From Acidobacteria subdivision 2 bacterium RH1 MAG20 (GTDB lineage Bacteria > Acidobacteriota > Terriglobia > Terriglobales > Acidobacteriaceae): DNA of 64,000 bases. Below the pieces are notes generated by a model. It saw only the letters and a program-made list of their open reading frames with translations, made no database searches and was not told the DNA's origin. Within the stretch, counting starts at the first letter, position 1; each line of letters begins with the position of its first letter. The stretch lies in contig NFUO01000081.1 in NCBI GenBank assembly GCA_002197545.1, forward strand, positions 70,432-134,431, given 5' to 3'. Positions 36,396 to 45,954 of the stretch are shown piece after piece. The position numbers were made by a program, and so were the translations under genes.

Positions 36396-36887
36396 TCAGG
36401 CGCGCCTTGCACCCATGAGCAAGTAGTCCATTTGCCAGTCCGGCTTTATTCCATGCTGCCGCGCCAGAGTTGCCAGTTGTGCATAGTGGCGGATGCCGTG
36501 CATCAGGGCGTGGACGAAGATCGTCTTTCGGGAGGCCAGCAGTTGACCCATGCTTCGAGTGACAAACTCTATCTCCTGCGACCAGTCATAGGTTGGGTCG
36601 GCCAACATTCCACGAAGGAGGACCATCCCCCGAGTGTGCGTTGCGAACAGCACTGCCGCAGTGTCGTATGCGATCGCCTCATACGAGGTTTCGGGCAATC
36701 CAGCCAGCCGCTCTGCATAACGCAGCTCGACCGCGACGATATGCTGCATAAGCTCGCCTACGCACTTTACTCCGGCAACATCGCAGGGGACAGCCAGCAA
36801 GTCCTCATGCATTTCGAGCAGCTTCTGCCATCGCTCGGCCGTTTTATCGTTCCATGCCATCAACTCTTCGCCTGTCAGTGCAATCAT
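36396..36887 (-). CDS. DinB-family protein
   Basis: 163 residues, four-helix-bundle type. Three metal-binding histidines fit the family: His in LMQHIVAVELRYAERL and two in HALMHGIRHYAQLA. DinB-like proteins include thiol-dependent transferases, but no substrate can be given. It begins 11 bases after purD stops on the same strand, so the two are probably one operon. Confidence 0.82.
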   Translation of the reverse strand: MIALTGEELMAWNDKTAERWQKLLEMHEDLLAVPCDVAGVKCVGELMQHIVAVELRYAERLAGLPETSYEAIAYDTAAVLFATHTRGMVLLRGMLADPTYDWSQEIEFVTRSMGQLLASRKTIFVHALMHGIRHYAQLATLARQHGIKPDWQMDYLLMGARRA

Positions 36888-36898
36888 GTTCGTTACCT

Positions 36899-38170
36899 CT
36901 ATTCCAGATTCAACGCTCGGTGGCCGATGTCGCGTCGGAACTGCATGCCTTCAAAAGAGATTTTTGCCAGTTGAGCATAGGCGAGATCGAGAGCGGTGCG
37001 CAGATCGGGAGCCATGGCGGTGATGGCCAGAACGCGGCCGCCGGCGGTGATGATCTGGCCGTCCTCGATTGCGGTGCCGGAGTGGAAGACGACTACGTTA
37101 TCGGTGGGCTGATCTGGAAGCCCTTGTATGGGCTTGCCTGAAGCATATTTGCCGGGGTAGCCGCCGCTGGCGGCGATGACGCAAACGCTGGCTCCGCGGT
37201 GCATCTTGATGTCGAGACTGTTGGCTGTGCCATCGATGGAGGCGTTCAAGAGGTCGAGAATGTCGGTCTCCATGCGCAGGAGAATGGCCTGGGTCTCGGG
37301 GTCGCCAAAGCGGGTGTTGAACTCAAGCACCATGGGGCCGCGGGGTGTCATCATGATGCCGCAGAAGAGGATGCCTTTGAAGGGGGTTCCCTCGGAGGTC
37401 ATTCCATCAACAACCTTTTGCGCGACATTTTTGGTGAGCCACTCACGCATAGCGGTGGTGGTGAGGCCGTCGGTGGAATAGGCCCCCATGCCGCCGGTGT
37501 TGGGGCCGGTGTCGCCTTCGCCGACGCGCTTGTGGTCCTGCGCGGAGGCGATGGGCGCGGCGTGTTTGCCATCGCAGAGAGCAAAGAAGGAGAGTTCTTC
37601 ACCGGTGAGAAATTCTTCGAGAACGATCTCGGCTTCCTGTGTGCCGAGGAGAACGCCGCTGAACATCTGCGCGGCCGCGGACTCAGCCTGGAGGCGAGTC
37701 TCGCAGATGACGACGCCTTTGCCCGCGGCGAGACCGTCGGCCTTAACAACTACGGGCAACGCAAAGCGGTTGAGTTGCTCGCGCACCTCGTCGAGATTGG
37801 TGCAGGCGGCGTAGGCGGCGGTGGGGATGCCGTGGCGCTGCATGAATTCTTTGGCGAAGGCCTTGCTCGATTCGAGCTTTGCGGCGGCCTGCGTGGGGCC
37901 GAAGACGCGGAAGTTGCGGCGGGTGAGCTCGTCCACGATGCCGAGGGAGAGGGGGACTTCGGGGCCGATGACAGTCAGCGCGGGGCGCTCGACTTCAACC
38001 ACCTGTGCCATCGCAGCGAGACTGGTGACGTCGACGGGGATGCAGCGGGCGATCTGGGCGATGCCGCCGTTGCCGGGCGCGGAGACTACTTCGCTAACTT
38101 GTGGGGATTTGAGGAGCGACCAGACGAGGGCGTGCTCGCGGCCGCCGCCGCCGATAACCAGAACTTTCAT
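36899..38170 (-). CDS. purD: Phosphoribosylamine-glycine ligase
   Basis: 423 residues. The N-terminal motif GGGGREHALVW is followed by an ATP-grasp domain (VVKADGLAAGKGVVIC, FFALCDGKHAAPI) and FNTRFGDPETQ. It catalyses the second purine step, making GAR. Normal length. First gene of purD-dinB on the minus strand, separate from purL-purF. Confidence 0.96.
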   Translation of the reverse strand: MKVLVIGGGGREHALVWSLLKSPQVSEVVSAPGNGGIAQIARCIPVDVTSLAAMAQVVEVERPALTVIGPEVPLSLGIVDELTRRNFRVFGPTQAAAKLESSKAFAKEFMQRHGIPTAAYAACTNLDEVREQLNRFALPVVVKADGLAAGKGVVICETRLQAESAAAQMFSGVLLGTQEAEIVLEEFLTGEELSFFALCDGKHAAPIASAQDHKRVGEGDTGPNTGGMGAYSTDGLTTTAMREWLTKNVAQKVVDGMTSEGTPFKGILFCGIMMTPRGPMVLEFNTRFGDPETQAILLRMETDILDLLNASIDGTANSLDIKMHRGASVCVIAASGGYPGKYASGKPIQGLPDQPTDNVVVFHSGTAIEDGQIITAGGRVLAITAMAPDLRTALDLAYAQLAKISFEGMQFRRDIGHRALNLE

Positions 38171-38242
38171 CTTCAGTTGTATCTCCGTTCTCTGTTTCGA
38201 GCCTAGGCAACACGGTTCTCTGAGTCAAACCATTGCCGCAGA

Positions 38243-38965
38243 TTATTTAGCGCAAGGCAGGAGCCGGATGTCACCGGCAGCCTCGCGCGAGAGGTCGAAG
38301 GCCTTTGCGGAGCGGCCAATGCTTACGGAATAGCCCTCGACGGAGGTTTGCTTTCTGACTCGCAATCTAGCTCCGGGCCTGATGCCGCTGGCCTTAAGCT
38401 GCCGCAGGGTGCGGGCATCGCGGTCGGAGACGCTATCAATCACGAAGCTCCCTTCCTGCTGTACCTCGGTCAGCAGGATGGAGTTCGGCTCCGCCATCTC
38501 GCCCTCCATCGTCGGGATGGAATGCCCATGAGGGTCGATGCGGGGATGGCCCAGCTTTGCGGCGATACGTTCTTCGAAGCGCTCGGAGATAAAGTGCTCA
38601 AGCCGTTCGGCCTCCTCATGCACCTCTTCGATGGGATAGTCGAGCACCTCGTAGAGGAAGGTTTCGATGAGCCGATGATGGCGCAGCACTTCGAGCGCTC
38701 GCCGCTTGCCCGCCGGGGACAGCAGCACGCCGCGATGCCGTTCGTACTCGACCAGTGGAGTTGAGGCGGCCGCCAGTTTTTGCAGCATGTTCGTGATCGA
38801 AGCGGGGGCGACACCGAGATGATCGGCAAGCGATGTGCTACTCACGCGACGATGGTCAGGACCGCCCAGAGACAGGATGGCCTTCAGGTAGTTGTCGACG
38901 GATTCGCTGTTGCCGTTCGTTCGGCGGCCTGGCATGACATGGTCTCCAAAATTAGTTTGACGCAT
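38243..38965 (-). CDS. mntR: DtxR/MntR-family metal-dependent repressor
   Basis: 240 residues. The winged helix-turn-helix is at about 20-80 (NYLKAILSLGG, SLADHLGVAPASITNMLQKL). A metal-binding and dimerisation region follows (about 85-150: HHRLIETFLYEVLDYPIEEVHEEAERLEH, with the expected His and Glu residues). A C-terminal SH3-like FeoA-type domain covers about 165-238. It is divergent from the Nramp transporter, so manganese is the likely signal. The start could also be Met11. It probably represses both genes through the palindromes at 38973-39007. Confidence 0.88.
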   Translation of the reverse strand: MRQTNFGDHVMPGRRTNGNSESVDNYLKAILSLGGPDHRRVSSTSLADHLGVAPASITNMLQKLAAASTPLVEYERHRGVLLSPAGKRRALEVLRHHRLIETFLYEVLDYPIEEVHEEAERLEHFISERFEERIAAKLGHPRIDPHGHSIPTMEGEMAEPNSILLTEVQQEGSFVIDSVSDRDARTLRQLKASGIRPGARLRVRKQTSVEGYSVSIGRSAKAFDLSREAAGDIRLLPCAK

Positions 38966-38972
38966 TTCTTTG

Positions 38973-39007
38973 ATTTAGGTATACCTAAATATTAGGGAAG
39001 CCTAAAT
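38973..39007. promoter_or_regulatory. Two adjacent metal-regulator operator sites
   Basis: A perfect 18-base palindrome ATTTAGGTATACCTAAAT (38973-38990) is followed at once by an imperfect copy, ATTAGGgaagCCTAAAT (38991-39007). Both have the TTAGG/CCTAA half-sites of DtxR/MntR operators and lie between divergent mntR and mntH. Confidence 0.85.
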
Positions 39008-39041
39008 CGGGGATACTTCCCAGACTTTCTTTTGGAGTGGC

Positions 39042-40439
39042 ATGGAGGATTTTCGATCATCGTCGTATGCCGATACAGAGGCAGAACCAATCGCTGACTC
39101 AGTGGTTGCTCTGACCGCGGCAGCCAGCACCGTCGAGGCTCCGCGCAGATTCAAGTTCCGGCGCAACGAGATATGGACCTATTTCGGGCCGGCTTTTGTG
39201 GCTTCGGTCGCCTATATCGATCCGGGGAACTTTGCGGCCAATATCCAAGGTGGCAGCCAGTTTGGCTATCGCCTGCTTTGGGTGCTGCTGTGGTCGAATG
39301 CGATGGCCATCCTTATTCAGTACCTTTCGGCAAAATTAGGCATCGTTACCGGGCTTACGCTGCCGCAGAACTGCCGGAAGCATTTTTCGCGGCCCATGAC
39401 GATTTTTCTCTGGGTGGCGGCGGAGGTGTCAGCGGTTGCGACGGACCTGGCTGAGTTTCTAGGCGCCGCCCTGGGATTTTATCTGTTGGTCGGGCCAGCG
39501 ATGCTGGCGCATGGATGGACGCGTACCGAGACAATGTTCGTTGCAGCGCTAGTGTCGGCCGTTGCCGTGTTTTTAATCCTGGCGCTGGATCTGGCCGGGT
39601 ATCAGTGGCTGGAGCGGGGCATCATGGCCTTCGTCGGTGTGATTGGGCTTTGCTATGGCTTTGAGGTCTTTCTGGTGCATCCGGATTGGCGGGCGGTTGC
39701 TTTCTCCACCTTGGTTCCAACGCTTGACGCCAGTAATGCTAGAGCCTTCCACGACAGCATCTACACGGCCGTCGCTATGCTTGGCGCGACGGTGATGCCG
39801 CATGTGATCTATCTGCATTCGGCGCTGGTCCAGCCGAGGGCGCAGGAGCTGAAGAAGAAGCCTGCGCTGGCGGGTTTTTCGCGGCGGAGGAAGTATCTGC
39901 GGTTTGAGCTGATCGATGTGTTTGTGGCAATGAATGGGGCATGGCTGATTAACTCGGCCATGATCGTTATGGCCGCCGTCGCGTTCGTGCATATGGGTTC
40001 GCCTGTCGCCGATGTGGAACAGGCGTATCGGACGCTTGGTCCCTTGCTTGGCCCTGCTGCTGCGACCGTCTTTGCCGTCGCGCTTCTCTGTTCGGGGCTT
40101 TCATCGTCTACCGTCGGCGTTATGGCTGGGCAGGTGATTATCGAGGGTTTTCTCGATATCAAATTTTCCATCTTCCTGCGCCGCTTGATTACGATCATTC
40201 CGGCGCTGATCGTCATTGCAGTAGGGCTCGATCCACTGAAGATTTTGCTTCTTTCGCAGGTAATTCTGAGTTTCACGCTCCCGTTTGCTCTGGTTCCGCT
40301 GCTGATTCTGACGAACCGGCGGTCCGTGATGGATACGTTTGCCAGCGCAGGCCGTACGCGGATTGCAGGATGGGTGACCGTTGGCATCATTCTTACGCTG
40401 AACGTGGTGCTGCTGGGGCAGATCGCCTTCGGGAGCTAG
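39042..40439 (+). CDS. mntH: Nramp-family divalent metal (manganese) transporter
   Basis: 465 residues with about 11 membrane helices. The first helix contains the metal-binding DPGN motif (SVAYIDPGNFAANIQGG), and helix 6 shows the related AMLGATVMPHVIYLHSALVQPR. It imports Mn2+ with protons. The N-terminal 45 residues are cytoplasmic and non-conserved. Divergent from mntR with a shared operator. Confidence 0.95.
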   Translation: MEDFRSSSYADTEAEPIADSVVALTAAASTVEAPRRFKFRRNEIWTYFGPAFVASVAYIDPGNFAANIQGGSQFGYRLLWVLLWSNAMAILIQYLSAKLGIVTGLTLPQNCRKHFSRPMTIFLWVAAEVSAVATDLAEFLGAALGFYLLVGPAMLAHGWTRTETMFVAALVSAVAVFLILALDLAGYQWLERGIMAFVGVIGLCYGFEVFLVHPDWRAVAFSTLVPTLDASNARAFHDSIYTAVAMLGATVMPHVIYLHSALVQPRAQELKKKPALAGFSRRRKYLRFELIDVFVAMNGAWLINSAMIVMAAVAFVHMGSPVADVEQAYRTLGPLLGPAAATVFAVALLCSGLSSSTVGVMAGQVIIEGFLDIKFSIFLRRLITIIPALIVIAVGLDPLKILLLSQVILSFTLPFALVPLLILTNRRSVMDTFASAGRTRIAGWVTVGIILTLNVVLLGQIAFGS

Positions 40440-40492
40440 TCATTTTCTGAGAACCTGTCGAAAAGTTACTCCTCAACCCCACCCCAAACTCC

Positions 40493-40559
40493 ACGTCATC
40501 TCGACCGGAGCAGCGCATAGTTTCATCGTGCGCTGCGAAGTGGAGAGACCCCTGTATTT
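40493..40559 (-). repeat. Dispersed repeat (AGGGGTC...GGTCGAGATGACG), copy 3, inverted
   Basis: On the minus strand it reads AAATACAGGGGTCTCTCCAC, a centre hairpin (GCAGCGCA...TGCGCTGC), then CCGGTCGAGATGACGTGG. The ends match copies 1 and 2 while the hairpin sequence differs. It lies in the 189-base gap between convergent mntH and the CBS gene. Confidence 0.65.
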
Positions 40560-40628
40560 GCAGTTCGTTTGACCGAAAAGACCTATCCCATCGGTGAAAA
40601 TGCTCTAATCACCGTCAGCAACCGCACC

Positions 40629-41069
40629 CTACCGCGAAATATAAGCCTCAAGATGCCGGATCGTCTCTTCCTGCTCCGAGATCACGCAGTTCACCAGGTC
40701 GCCAATTGAAACCATTCCCACCACCGCGCCATGGTCCTGCACAGGAAGATGCCGGATGCGATGGTCCGTAACCATGCGCATACAGTCGCCCACCGTATGT
40801 TGCGAAGAAACTGAGATCACTGGAGAGCTCATGATCTCGGCCACAGCCGTCTCCTTCGAGGACCTCCCCTGCAGAATAACCTTCCGCGCATAATCCCGCT
40901 CCGAGATGATGCCGACCAGATCTCCATGCTCCATGACGAGCAGTGCGCCTACTCGCTTCTCCGCCATCATCTCGATGGCCTCGTAGACGGAGGCATCCGG
41001 CCTCGTGGACCAGACCTCCCCTGTCTTCCGCTTCAGTACAGCGCCAACGGTCGTGGTCAATTCGCTCAT
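40629..41069 (-). CDS. Two-CBS-domain protein
   Basis: 146 residues made of two CBS modules (about 10-65 and 78-135: [28 protein letters not shown]...[16 protein letters not shown], then [25 protein letters not shown]...[14 protein letters not shown]). CBS pairs bind adenine nucleotides and act as energy sensors. No effector domain is fused. Divergent from the FmdE-like gene; the partner is unknown. Confidence 0.88.
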   Translation of the reverse strand: MSELTTTVGAVLKRKTGEVWSTRPDASVYEAIEMMAEKRVGALLVMEHGDLVGIISERDYARKVILQGRSSKETAVAEIMSSPVISVSSQHTVGDCMRMVTDHRIRHLPVQDHGAVVGMVSIGDLVNCVISEQEETIRHLEAYISR

Positions 41070-41163
41070 AGGAAGTCTCGGGCCTCGGATAATACCGCCG
41101 TCATGCTGCAGTATGCAAGGGTTGTTCTTTGCTGATCTTCGTCCCGCCGCCTATCATCACCCC

Positions 41164-41760
41164 ATGCAAACGTTTGAAGCCCTCCTTCGCGAAGCCGAAA
41201 TAGCCCACGGCCATCTCTGCGCCGGACAGATTCTTGGAGTCCGCATGGCGATGCTGGGTTGCCAGCGCCTCGGCATCGACGACCCAAAAGGGGCCGACCG
41301 CAAGCGCCTCGTCACCTTCGTCGAGATCGACCGCTGCGCCACCGATGCTATTGGGGTCGTCACCGGCTGCCGTCTCGGCAAGCGCGCCCTCAAGTTCCGC
41401 GACTGGGGCAAGATGGCCGCTACCTTCCTCGATCTTTCCACCGATAAGGCCATCCGCATCGCTGCCCTTGAATCCTCCAAACAGCGTGCCCGCGACCTCT
41501 ATCCGCAGATCGAAAACAAGAACCGGCAGCAGATGCTTGCCTACCGCGAACTCTCCGACGCAGACCTCTTTTCCGAGCAATGGGTCCACGTCCCCATGCA
41601 CGCCCGCGAACTCCCCGGCTACAAATCTTCCCGCATCGCCTGCACTCAATGCGGCGAAGGGATCAACTATGACCGGCAGGTCGAAATAAACGGCGAGATT
41701 TTGTGCCAGGGCTGCGCCCATCCCGAAACCCGTTATTACCAGATCCTCGACCACCAATAA
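41164..41760 (+). CDS. FmdE-like protein with C-terminal zinc ribbon
   Basis: 198 residues from ATG 41164; the open frame extends further upstream but that part is not conserved. It contains the FmdE motif HGHLCAGQILGVRMA (about 15-29), a CATDAIGVVTGCRLGK metal site (about 61-76), and a zinc ribbon CTQCGEGI...CQGCAHPE at the C-terminus. FmdE was named from a formylmethanofuran dehydrogenase subunit, but stand-alone copies occur in many non-methanogens, where they may handle molybdenum cofactor or metal. The rest of that pathway is not here. Confidence 0.82.
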   Translation: MQTFEALLREAEIAHGHLCAGQILGVRMAMLGCQRLGIDDPKGADRKRLVTFVEIDRCATDAIGVVTGCRLGKRALKFRDWGKMAATFLDLSTDKAIRIAALESSKQRARDLYPQIENKNRQQMLAYRELSDADLFSEQWVHVPMHARELPGYKSSRIACTQCGEGINYDRQVEINGEILCQGCAHPETRYYQILDHQ

Positions 41761-41800
41761 TCCAACGCCACTCCTCCGGAAGTGCAATTGAAAGAATGAG

Positions 41801-42073
41801 TTATGAGCTTCTATTGCGCATCTGCATCTCTTCTGGTGATACTTTCAATATGTCACGCGCTACAGATGTGAATCTGGCGAATTTTGGTGTGGCTAATGCT
41901 ACTTCATGCCGCAGACTGTATGCCTCCACATAAGATGGATTGCCCATGCCAATTGTTATTTTATTTGGGACATTACATCCCAAACTCCACCGACTTACCT
42001 CCTCAAAAGCATTCTCAATCAATTGGGGAAGTAGTGACTTAGGCTTCCCGTTAATCATGGAAGCTAAGATCAT
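41801..42073 (-). CDS. Small hypothetical protein in an AT-richer patch
   Basis: 90 residues. The C-terminal part (FARFTSVARDILKVSPEEMQMR) resembles the common tail of small bacterial proteins of unknown function. The frame is closed upstream by a stop, so the start at 42073 is the first available. It overlaps the start of the divergent frameshifted gene by 2 bases. The base composition differs from the surroundings. Low certainty that it is expressed. Confidence 0.4.
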   Translation of the reverse strand: MILASMINGKPKSLLPQLIENAFEEVSRWSLGCNVPNKITIGMGNPSYVEAYSLRHEVALATPKFARFTSVARDILKVSPEEMQMRNRSS

Positions 42074-42720
42074 GAACTCATCTTTTGAGGTAAGCTGCGA
42101 CCTTCCTTATTTTGAGGAATCCATGATTTCTACGCTTTATGCTCGTGGGGTGAATCTCGTGCGAGCGTATGGCGATGCCGTCTCTTTCGCTATGGGGGGT
42201 GGGATTCACAATCACCGTGGATAGCCTAAAAAGGCCTGATGGTTCTGTGGCTGACATACAAAGGGTGAACAAAATCTTAGGTTCTCTATGCACGGCATAT
42301 AAGTTTCCGCCGCGAAATGCCATTGAACAGTTTGAATTTGAAAAGGTCTTACGGCTAATACTGGCCGAGCCTAATCTAATGGGAAGTCTGACAGACTTGG
42401 CCGATACTTTGGCCTTTCATCACCAAACGCCAACCAATTGCGGTCGGGTACTGGATAGCTTGAGACGTGCTGTCGCCCCGGACCTAAAAGATCCTCAAGG
42501 ATGGGCCGTTCTTCAACAACTTTTGAGGATCAGCAGGTCATTTATGGAATTCGTTAGTATTCAATCTACGAAGCCGCGACACGGTGACCGTATTACTCAT
42601 GTCCCGGAAGAAACTGTTACGGAAATATCGAAGAGAACTTGGCAGATCGTGGATCGATTTATAGAGTTTCGAAAACGAGGAAGTCAGCCTTTGCCTAAAT
42701 CGGAGTTTCCGCAACTTTGA
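42072..42720 (+). pseudogene. Hypothetical gene split by a one-base frameshift in a G run
   Basis: Two overlapping frames join into one protein if one G is removed from the G6 run at 42194-42199. The first frame gives MISTLYARGVNLVRAYGDAV then SFAMG; the second continues as VGFTITVDSLKRPDG and runs to TAA at 42718-42720. The repaired product would be about 215 residues, mostly helical, with no family I recognise. As written, the reading stops at 42224. It may be a broken gene, a programmed shift or a homopolymer sequence error. Confidence 0.55.
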
Positions 42721-43049
42721 TGAGGCCAATAAAACCATTTTCTTCTTGCTATTGTCCTCGTGGCGGTTCTCCAACTAGCGCAAAGGCTGTGGGTCAGGAA
42801 GATGCCAATTTCCGTATAAGTTATTGATTTTATTGAGTATATGTCGCATGATTCTACAGGGTCCCAGCAAAAACGCTTGTCAAGCCCTCAAGTCATCTCT
42901 CTCTCTCAAAGACCAGTCACCAGTGCCATCCGCGGAGCACGTTTCATCGGATATCTATCCGCTTATCGCCCGCCTGCGGTAGACTAGCATTGACGCGCAT
43001 TTCCATCTTTCGTCCCATCCCCAAGCGCCTAGACAGGACATACATCGCA
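42721..43049. other. 329-base spacer before typA
   Basis: AT-richer in its first half, with a TC-rich run (CATCTCTCTCTCTC, near 42894-42907). I see no open frame, hairpin or promoter here that I could defend. Confidence 0.5.
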
Positions 43050-44882
43050 GTGAGTAACTCAACCGCCGTTGCCGTTAAGCCCATCTTCAACATCGCCATC
43101 ATCGCCCACGTCGACCATGGTAAGACCACCCTCGTCGACGCCATGCTCCGCCAGTCCGGCACCTTCCGCTCCAACGAAGCCGTCACCGACCGCGTCATGG
43201 ACTCGAACGACCTCGAAAGAGAGCGCGGCATCACGATTCTTGCCAAAAACACCGCTCTCTACTATCACGACAACAAGATCAACATCGTCGATACCCCAGG
43301 CCACGCCGACTTCGGCGGAGAGGTCGAGCGCGCCCTCAAGATGGTCGACGGCGTCGTCCTTCTCGTCGACGCCTCCGAAGGCCCCCTGCCGCAGACCCGC
43401 TACGTGCTCTCGAAGGCCCTCGAAGCCGGGCTTACCCCCATGGTCGTCATCAACAAGATCGACCGTCCTGACGCCCGCGCCCAGGAAGTTTTGAACGAGG
43501 TCTATGACCTCTTTATCGACCTCGATGCTGACGAGAGCGTCCTCGACTTTCCCGTCCTCTACACCAACGGCAAGCTCGGCACCGCCACCACGGACCCTAA
43601 CGTCCCCGGCACCGACCTCCAGCCGCTCTTCGAGCAGATCATCACCACCATCCCGGTTGCCAAGGGCGATCCCGAAGGCACCGTTCAGATCCTCGTCACC
43701 AACCTCGATTACTCCGACTATCTTGGTCGTCTCGCCATCGGACGCGTCTTCAACGGCACTATGCGCACCGGGCAGGAGTACAACGTCGCCAAGCTCGACG
43801 GCACCTTCACCAAGCATAAGATCACCAAACTCTTCAGCTTCTCCGGCCTCAAGCGCACCGATATCGAAGAGACCCAGGTAGGCGACATCGTCGCCATTGC
43901 CGGAATCCCCGGTATCACCATCGGCGAGAGCTTCTGCGACGTCGAAAATCCGCAGCCCCTGCCTCAGATTGTCATTGACGATCCCACCATCGCCATCCAG
44001 TTCAACGTCAACAATTCGCCCTTTGCAGGACGCGAAGGCAAGTTCGTCACCTCGCGCAACCTCCGCGACCGCCTCGACAAGGAACTTCTCACCAACGTCT
44101 CGCTGAAGATGCAGGATACCGGCTCCCCCGACTCCTTCAAGGTGCTCGGACGTGGCGAACTGCAACTCGGTATCCTCATCGAGATGATGCGCCGCGAGGG
44201 CTTCGAGATGATGGTCAGCCGTCCTGAGATCGTCACCAAGCGCATCAACGATGAAGTCATGGAACCGGTCGAACACCTTTCCATCGATGTGCCGGAGAAC
44301 TTCGTCGGTACCGTCATCGAGCGCCTCGGACCCAGAAAAGGCGAGATGACCAAGATGGTTAACCACGGATCGGGACGAGTAAGAATGGAGTTCCGCATCC
44401 CCTCGCGCGGTCTCATCGGCCTCCGGTCTGAAATGCTCACCGAGACCCGCGGCACCATCATCATGAACTCCATCCTCGATGGGTACGTCGCCTATCAGGG
44501 AGAGATTCCGCAGCGTCTCTCCGGTGCCCTCATCTCCGACCGTCAGGGAACCACCACTGCCTACGCGCTTGAGGGCCTGCAGGACCGCGGCATTCTCTTT
44601 GTCAGTGATGGTGTTGAGGTCTACGAGGGCATGGTCGTCGGCGAACACAGCCGCGACAACGACCTCGACGTCAACTGCGTCCGCGAGAAGAAGCTCTCCA
44701 ATATGCGCGCATCGGGCTCCGACGATGCTGTGCGCCTCGTTCCCTACAAACAGCAAACCCTCGAGCAATGCATCGAGTTCATCGCCGACGACGAACTTGT
44801 CGAGGTGACACCGAAATCCCTTCGCCTGCGCAAGAAGGTCCTTCAGGCCAACCGCCGCCCGCGCAAGGGGTCCAGCGAGTAA
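43050..44882 (+). CDS. typA: Translational GTPase TypA/BipA
   Basis: 610 residues from GTG 43050, chosen because the family begins a few residues before [21 protein letters not shown]. An upstream TTG at 42990 would add 20 non-conserved residues. G motifs are [24 protein letters not shown] and [11 protein letters not shown]-like domains II, III and V follow, then the TypA-specific C-terminus ([16 protein letters not shown]). It binds ribosomes and helps 50S assembly or stress growth. Monocistronic, ended by the hairpin at 44936-44968. Confidence 0.95.
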   Translation: MSNSTAVAVKPIFNIAIIAHVDHGKTTLVDAMLRQSGTFRSNEAVTDRVMDSNDLERERGITILAKNTALYYHDNKINIVDTPGHADFGGEVERALKMVDGVVLLVDASEGPLPQTRYVLSKALEAGLTPMVVINKIDRPDARAQEVLNEVYDLFIDLDADESVLDFPVLYTNGKLGTATTDPNVPGTDLQPLFEQIITTIPVAKGDPEGTVQILVTNLDYSDYLGRLAIGRVFNGTMRTGQEYNVAKLDGTFTKHKITKLFSFSGLKRTDIEETQVGDIVAIAGIPGITIGESFCDVENPQPLPQIVIDDPTIAIQFNVNNSPFAGREGKFVTSRNLRDRLDKELLTNVSLKMQDTGSPDSFKVLGRGELQLGILIEMMRREGFEMMVSRPEIVTKRINDEVMEPVEHLSIDVPENFVGTVIERLGPRKGEMTKMVNHGSGRVRMEFRIPSRGLIGLRSEMLTETRGTIIMNSILDGYVAYQGEIPQRLSGALISDRQGTTTAYALEGLQDRGILFVSDGVEVYEGMVVGEHSRDNDLDVNCVREKKLSNMRASGSDDAVRLVPYKQQTLEQCIEFIADDELVEVTPKSLRLRKKVLQANRRPRKGSSE

Positions 44883-44935
44883 TTCAGCGCACTAAGCGGA
44901 TTCAGAGAAGATGAGCGAATCACAGCTCCTTCGAC

Positions 44936-44968
44936 GGAGGCTCTCGCGATGCAATTGCGAGAGCCTCC
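44936..44968 (+). terminator. Hairpin after typA
   Basis: Perfect 12-base arms GGAGGCTCTCGC (44936-44947) and its complement (44957-44968) with a 9-base loop. No strong T run follows. Confidence 0.7.
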
Positions 44969-45013
44969 ACTCCAGATGACAACTTCTGTTTTGTAGAAAT
45001 TCTTAATTGAGTC

Positions 45014-45040
45014 TTGACATAATTGGGACTTTTATATAAC
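45014..45040 (+). promoter_or_regulatory. Promoter just before the arsR-type gene
   Basis: TTGACA (45014-45019) with TATAAC (45035-45040), spacing 15, or a shifted -10 in the same TATATAAC run. The ATG is at 45050, only 10 bases after the -10, so the transcript would have almost no leader. Confidence 0.6.
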
Positions 45041-45049
45041 TTTTTAGTT

Positions 45050-45427
45050 ATGGAACTAAATGGTTATATAGATCAAGCTTCCGACCATCTGAACGCTACC
45101 TTTGCGGCGCTTGCAGATCCGACACGGCGCGCGATTCTTGCTCGGCTCGCATTGAGTGAAGCATCGGTGACGGAGCTCGCCGAGCCATTTGCCATGAGTC
45201 AGCCCGCAATCTCCAAACACCTTAAAGTGCTGGAGCGTGCCGGGCTGATTTCGCGTGGACGCGACGCGCAGCGAAGGCCATGCCGGCTTGAGTCCACGCC
45301 GCTCGCGGAAGCCACCGGATGGCTGGAAGATTACCGACAGTTCTGGGAGGGAAGCTTCCAGCGACTCGACGTCCTGCTCGACGATTTAAAGGCGGAAAAG
45401 AAGCAACATGGACACACCAAACGATAG
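45050..45427 (+). CDS. ArsR-family transcriptional regulator
   Basis: 125 residues from ATG 45050. Winged helix-turn-helix: FAALADPTRRAILARLALSEASVTELAEPF then MSQPAISKHLKVLERAGLISRGRD. No metal-binding cysteines are seen, which matches the non-metal subgroup that is paired with an SRPBCC protein gene. The partner follows after 12 bases. It likely represses its own two-gene operon. Confidence 0.9.
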   Translation: MELNGYIDQASDHLNATFAALADPTRRAILARLALSEASVTELAEPFAMSQPAISKHLKVLERAGLISRGRDAQRRPCRLESTPLAEATGWLEDYRQFWEGSFQRLDVLLDDLKAEKKQHGHTKR

Positions 45428-45439
45428 AGGAGATCACTG

Positions 45440-45916
45440 ATGAAGAACACAGGAACATTGAAAGTCACTACACCCACGGAGCGAGAGATCGTGCTGACAC
45501 GCGTCTTTGATGCTCCGCGCAACCTGGTCTTCGACGCCTACACGAAGCCTGAACTGCTCAAGCGTTGGTTTGGGCCCCGAGGCTGGTCACTGGCGGTTTG
45601 CGAGGTCGATCTGAAAGTAGGAGGCGCATGGCGCTTCGTGGTGCGTGGTCCCAACGGCGCGGACATGGGGATGGGTGGTGTATATCGGGAGATCGTACCG
45701 TCCGAGCGGCTCGTTTCCACTGAATCGTTCGACGACTATCCGGGCGAGTCGCTCAACACGCTGATCCTCTCCGAAAAGGAGGGCAAGACATTACTAACCT
45801 GCACGATTCTCTATCAATCGAAGGAGATTCGTGATGCGGTGGTCAATTCCGGCATGGAGCACGGCGCCGCTGAGAGCTTCGATAAGCTCGCCGAGTACCT
45901 GACGTCGATCGCATGA
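45440..45916 (+). CDS. SRPBCC/AHSA1-family protein
   Basis: 158 residues. The START-like ligand-binding fold with REIVLTRVFDAPRNLVFDAYTKPELLKRWFGPRGW at the N-terminus is the AHSA1 hallmark (Activator of Hsp90 ATPase homologue 1-like). GVYREIVPSERLVSTESF follows. It probably binds a hydrophobic small molecule; the ligand is unknown. Co-transcribed with the upstream ArsR gene. The pair is very common in soil bacteria. Confidence 0.9.
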   Translation: MKNTGTLKVTTPTEREIVLTRVFDAPRNLVFDAYTKPELLKRWFGPRGWSLAVCEVDLKVGGAWRFVVRGPNGADMGMGGVYREIVPSERLVSTESFDDYPGESLNTLILSEKEGKTLLTCTILYQSKEIRDAVVNSGMEHGAAESFDKLAEYLTSIA

Positions 45917-45954
45917 CACTCTGTAATATTCCTCGACGAGGGTATCGATGCAAC

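Noticed and set aside
43059..44768. 569-codon open frame on the minus strand opposite typA
   Set aside because: It is a shadow of a high-GC gene: the protein has no family motifs and is rich in Asp/Glu/Val/Gly, while typA on the plus strand is fully conserved.
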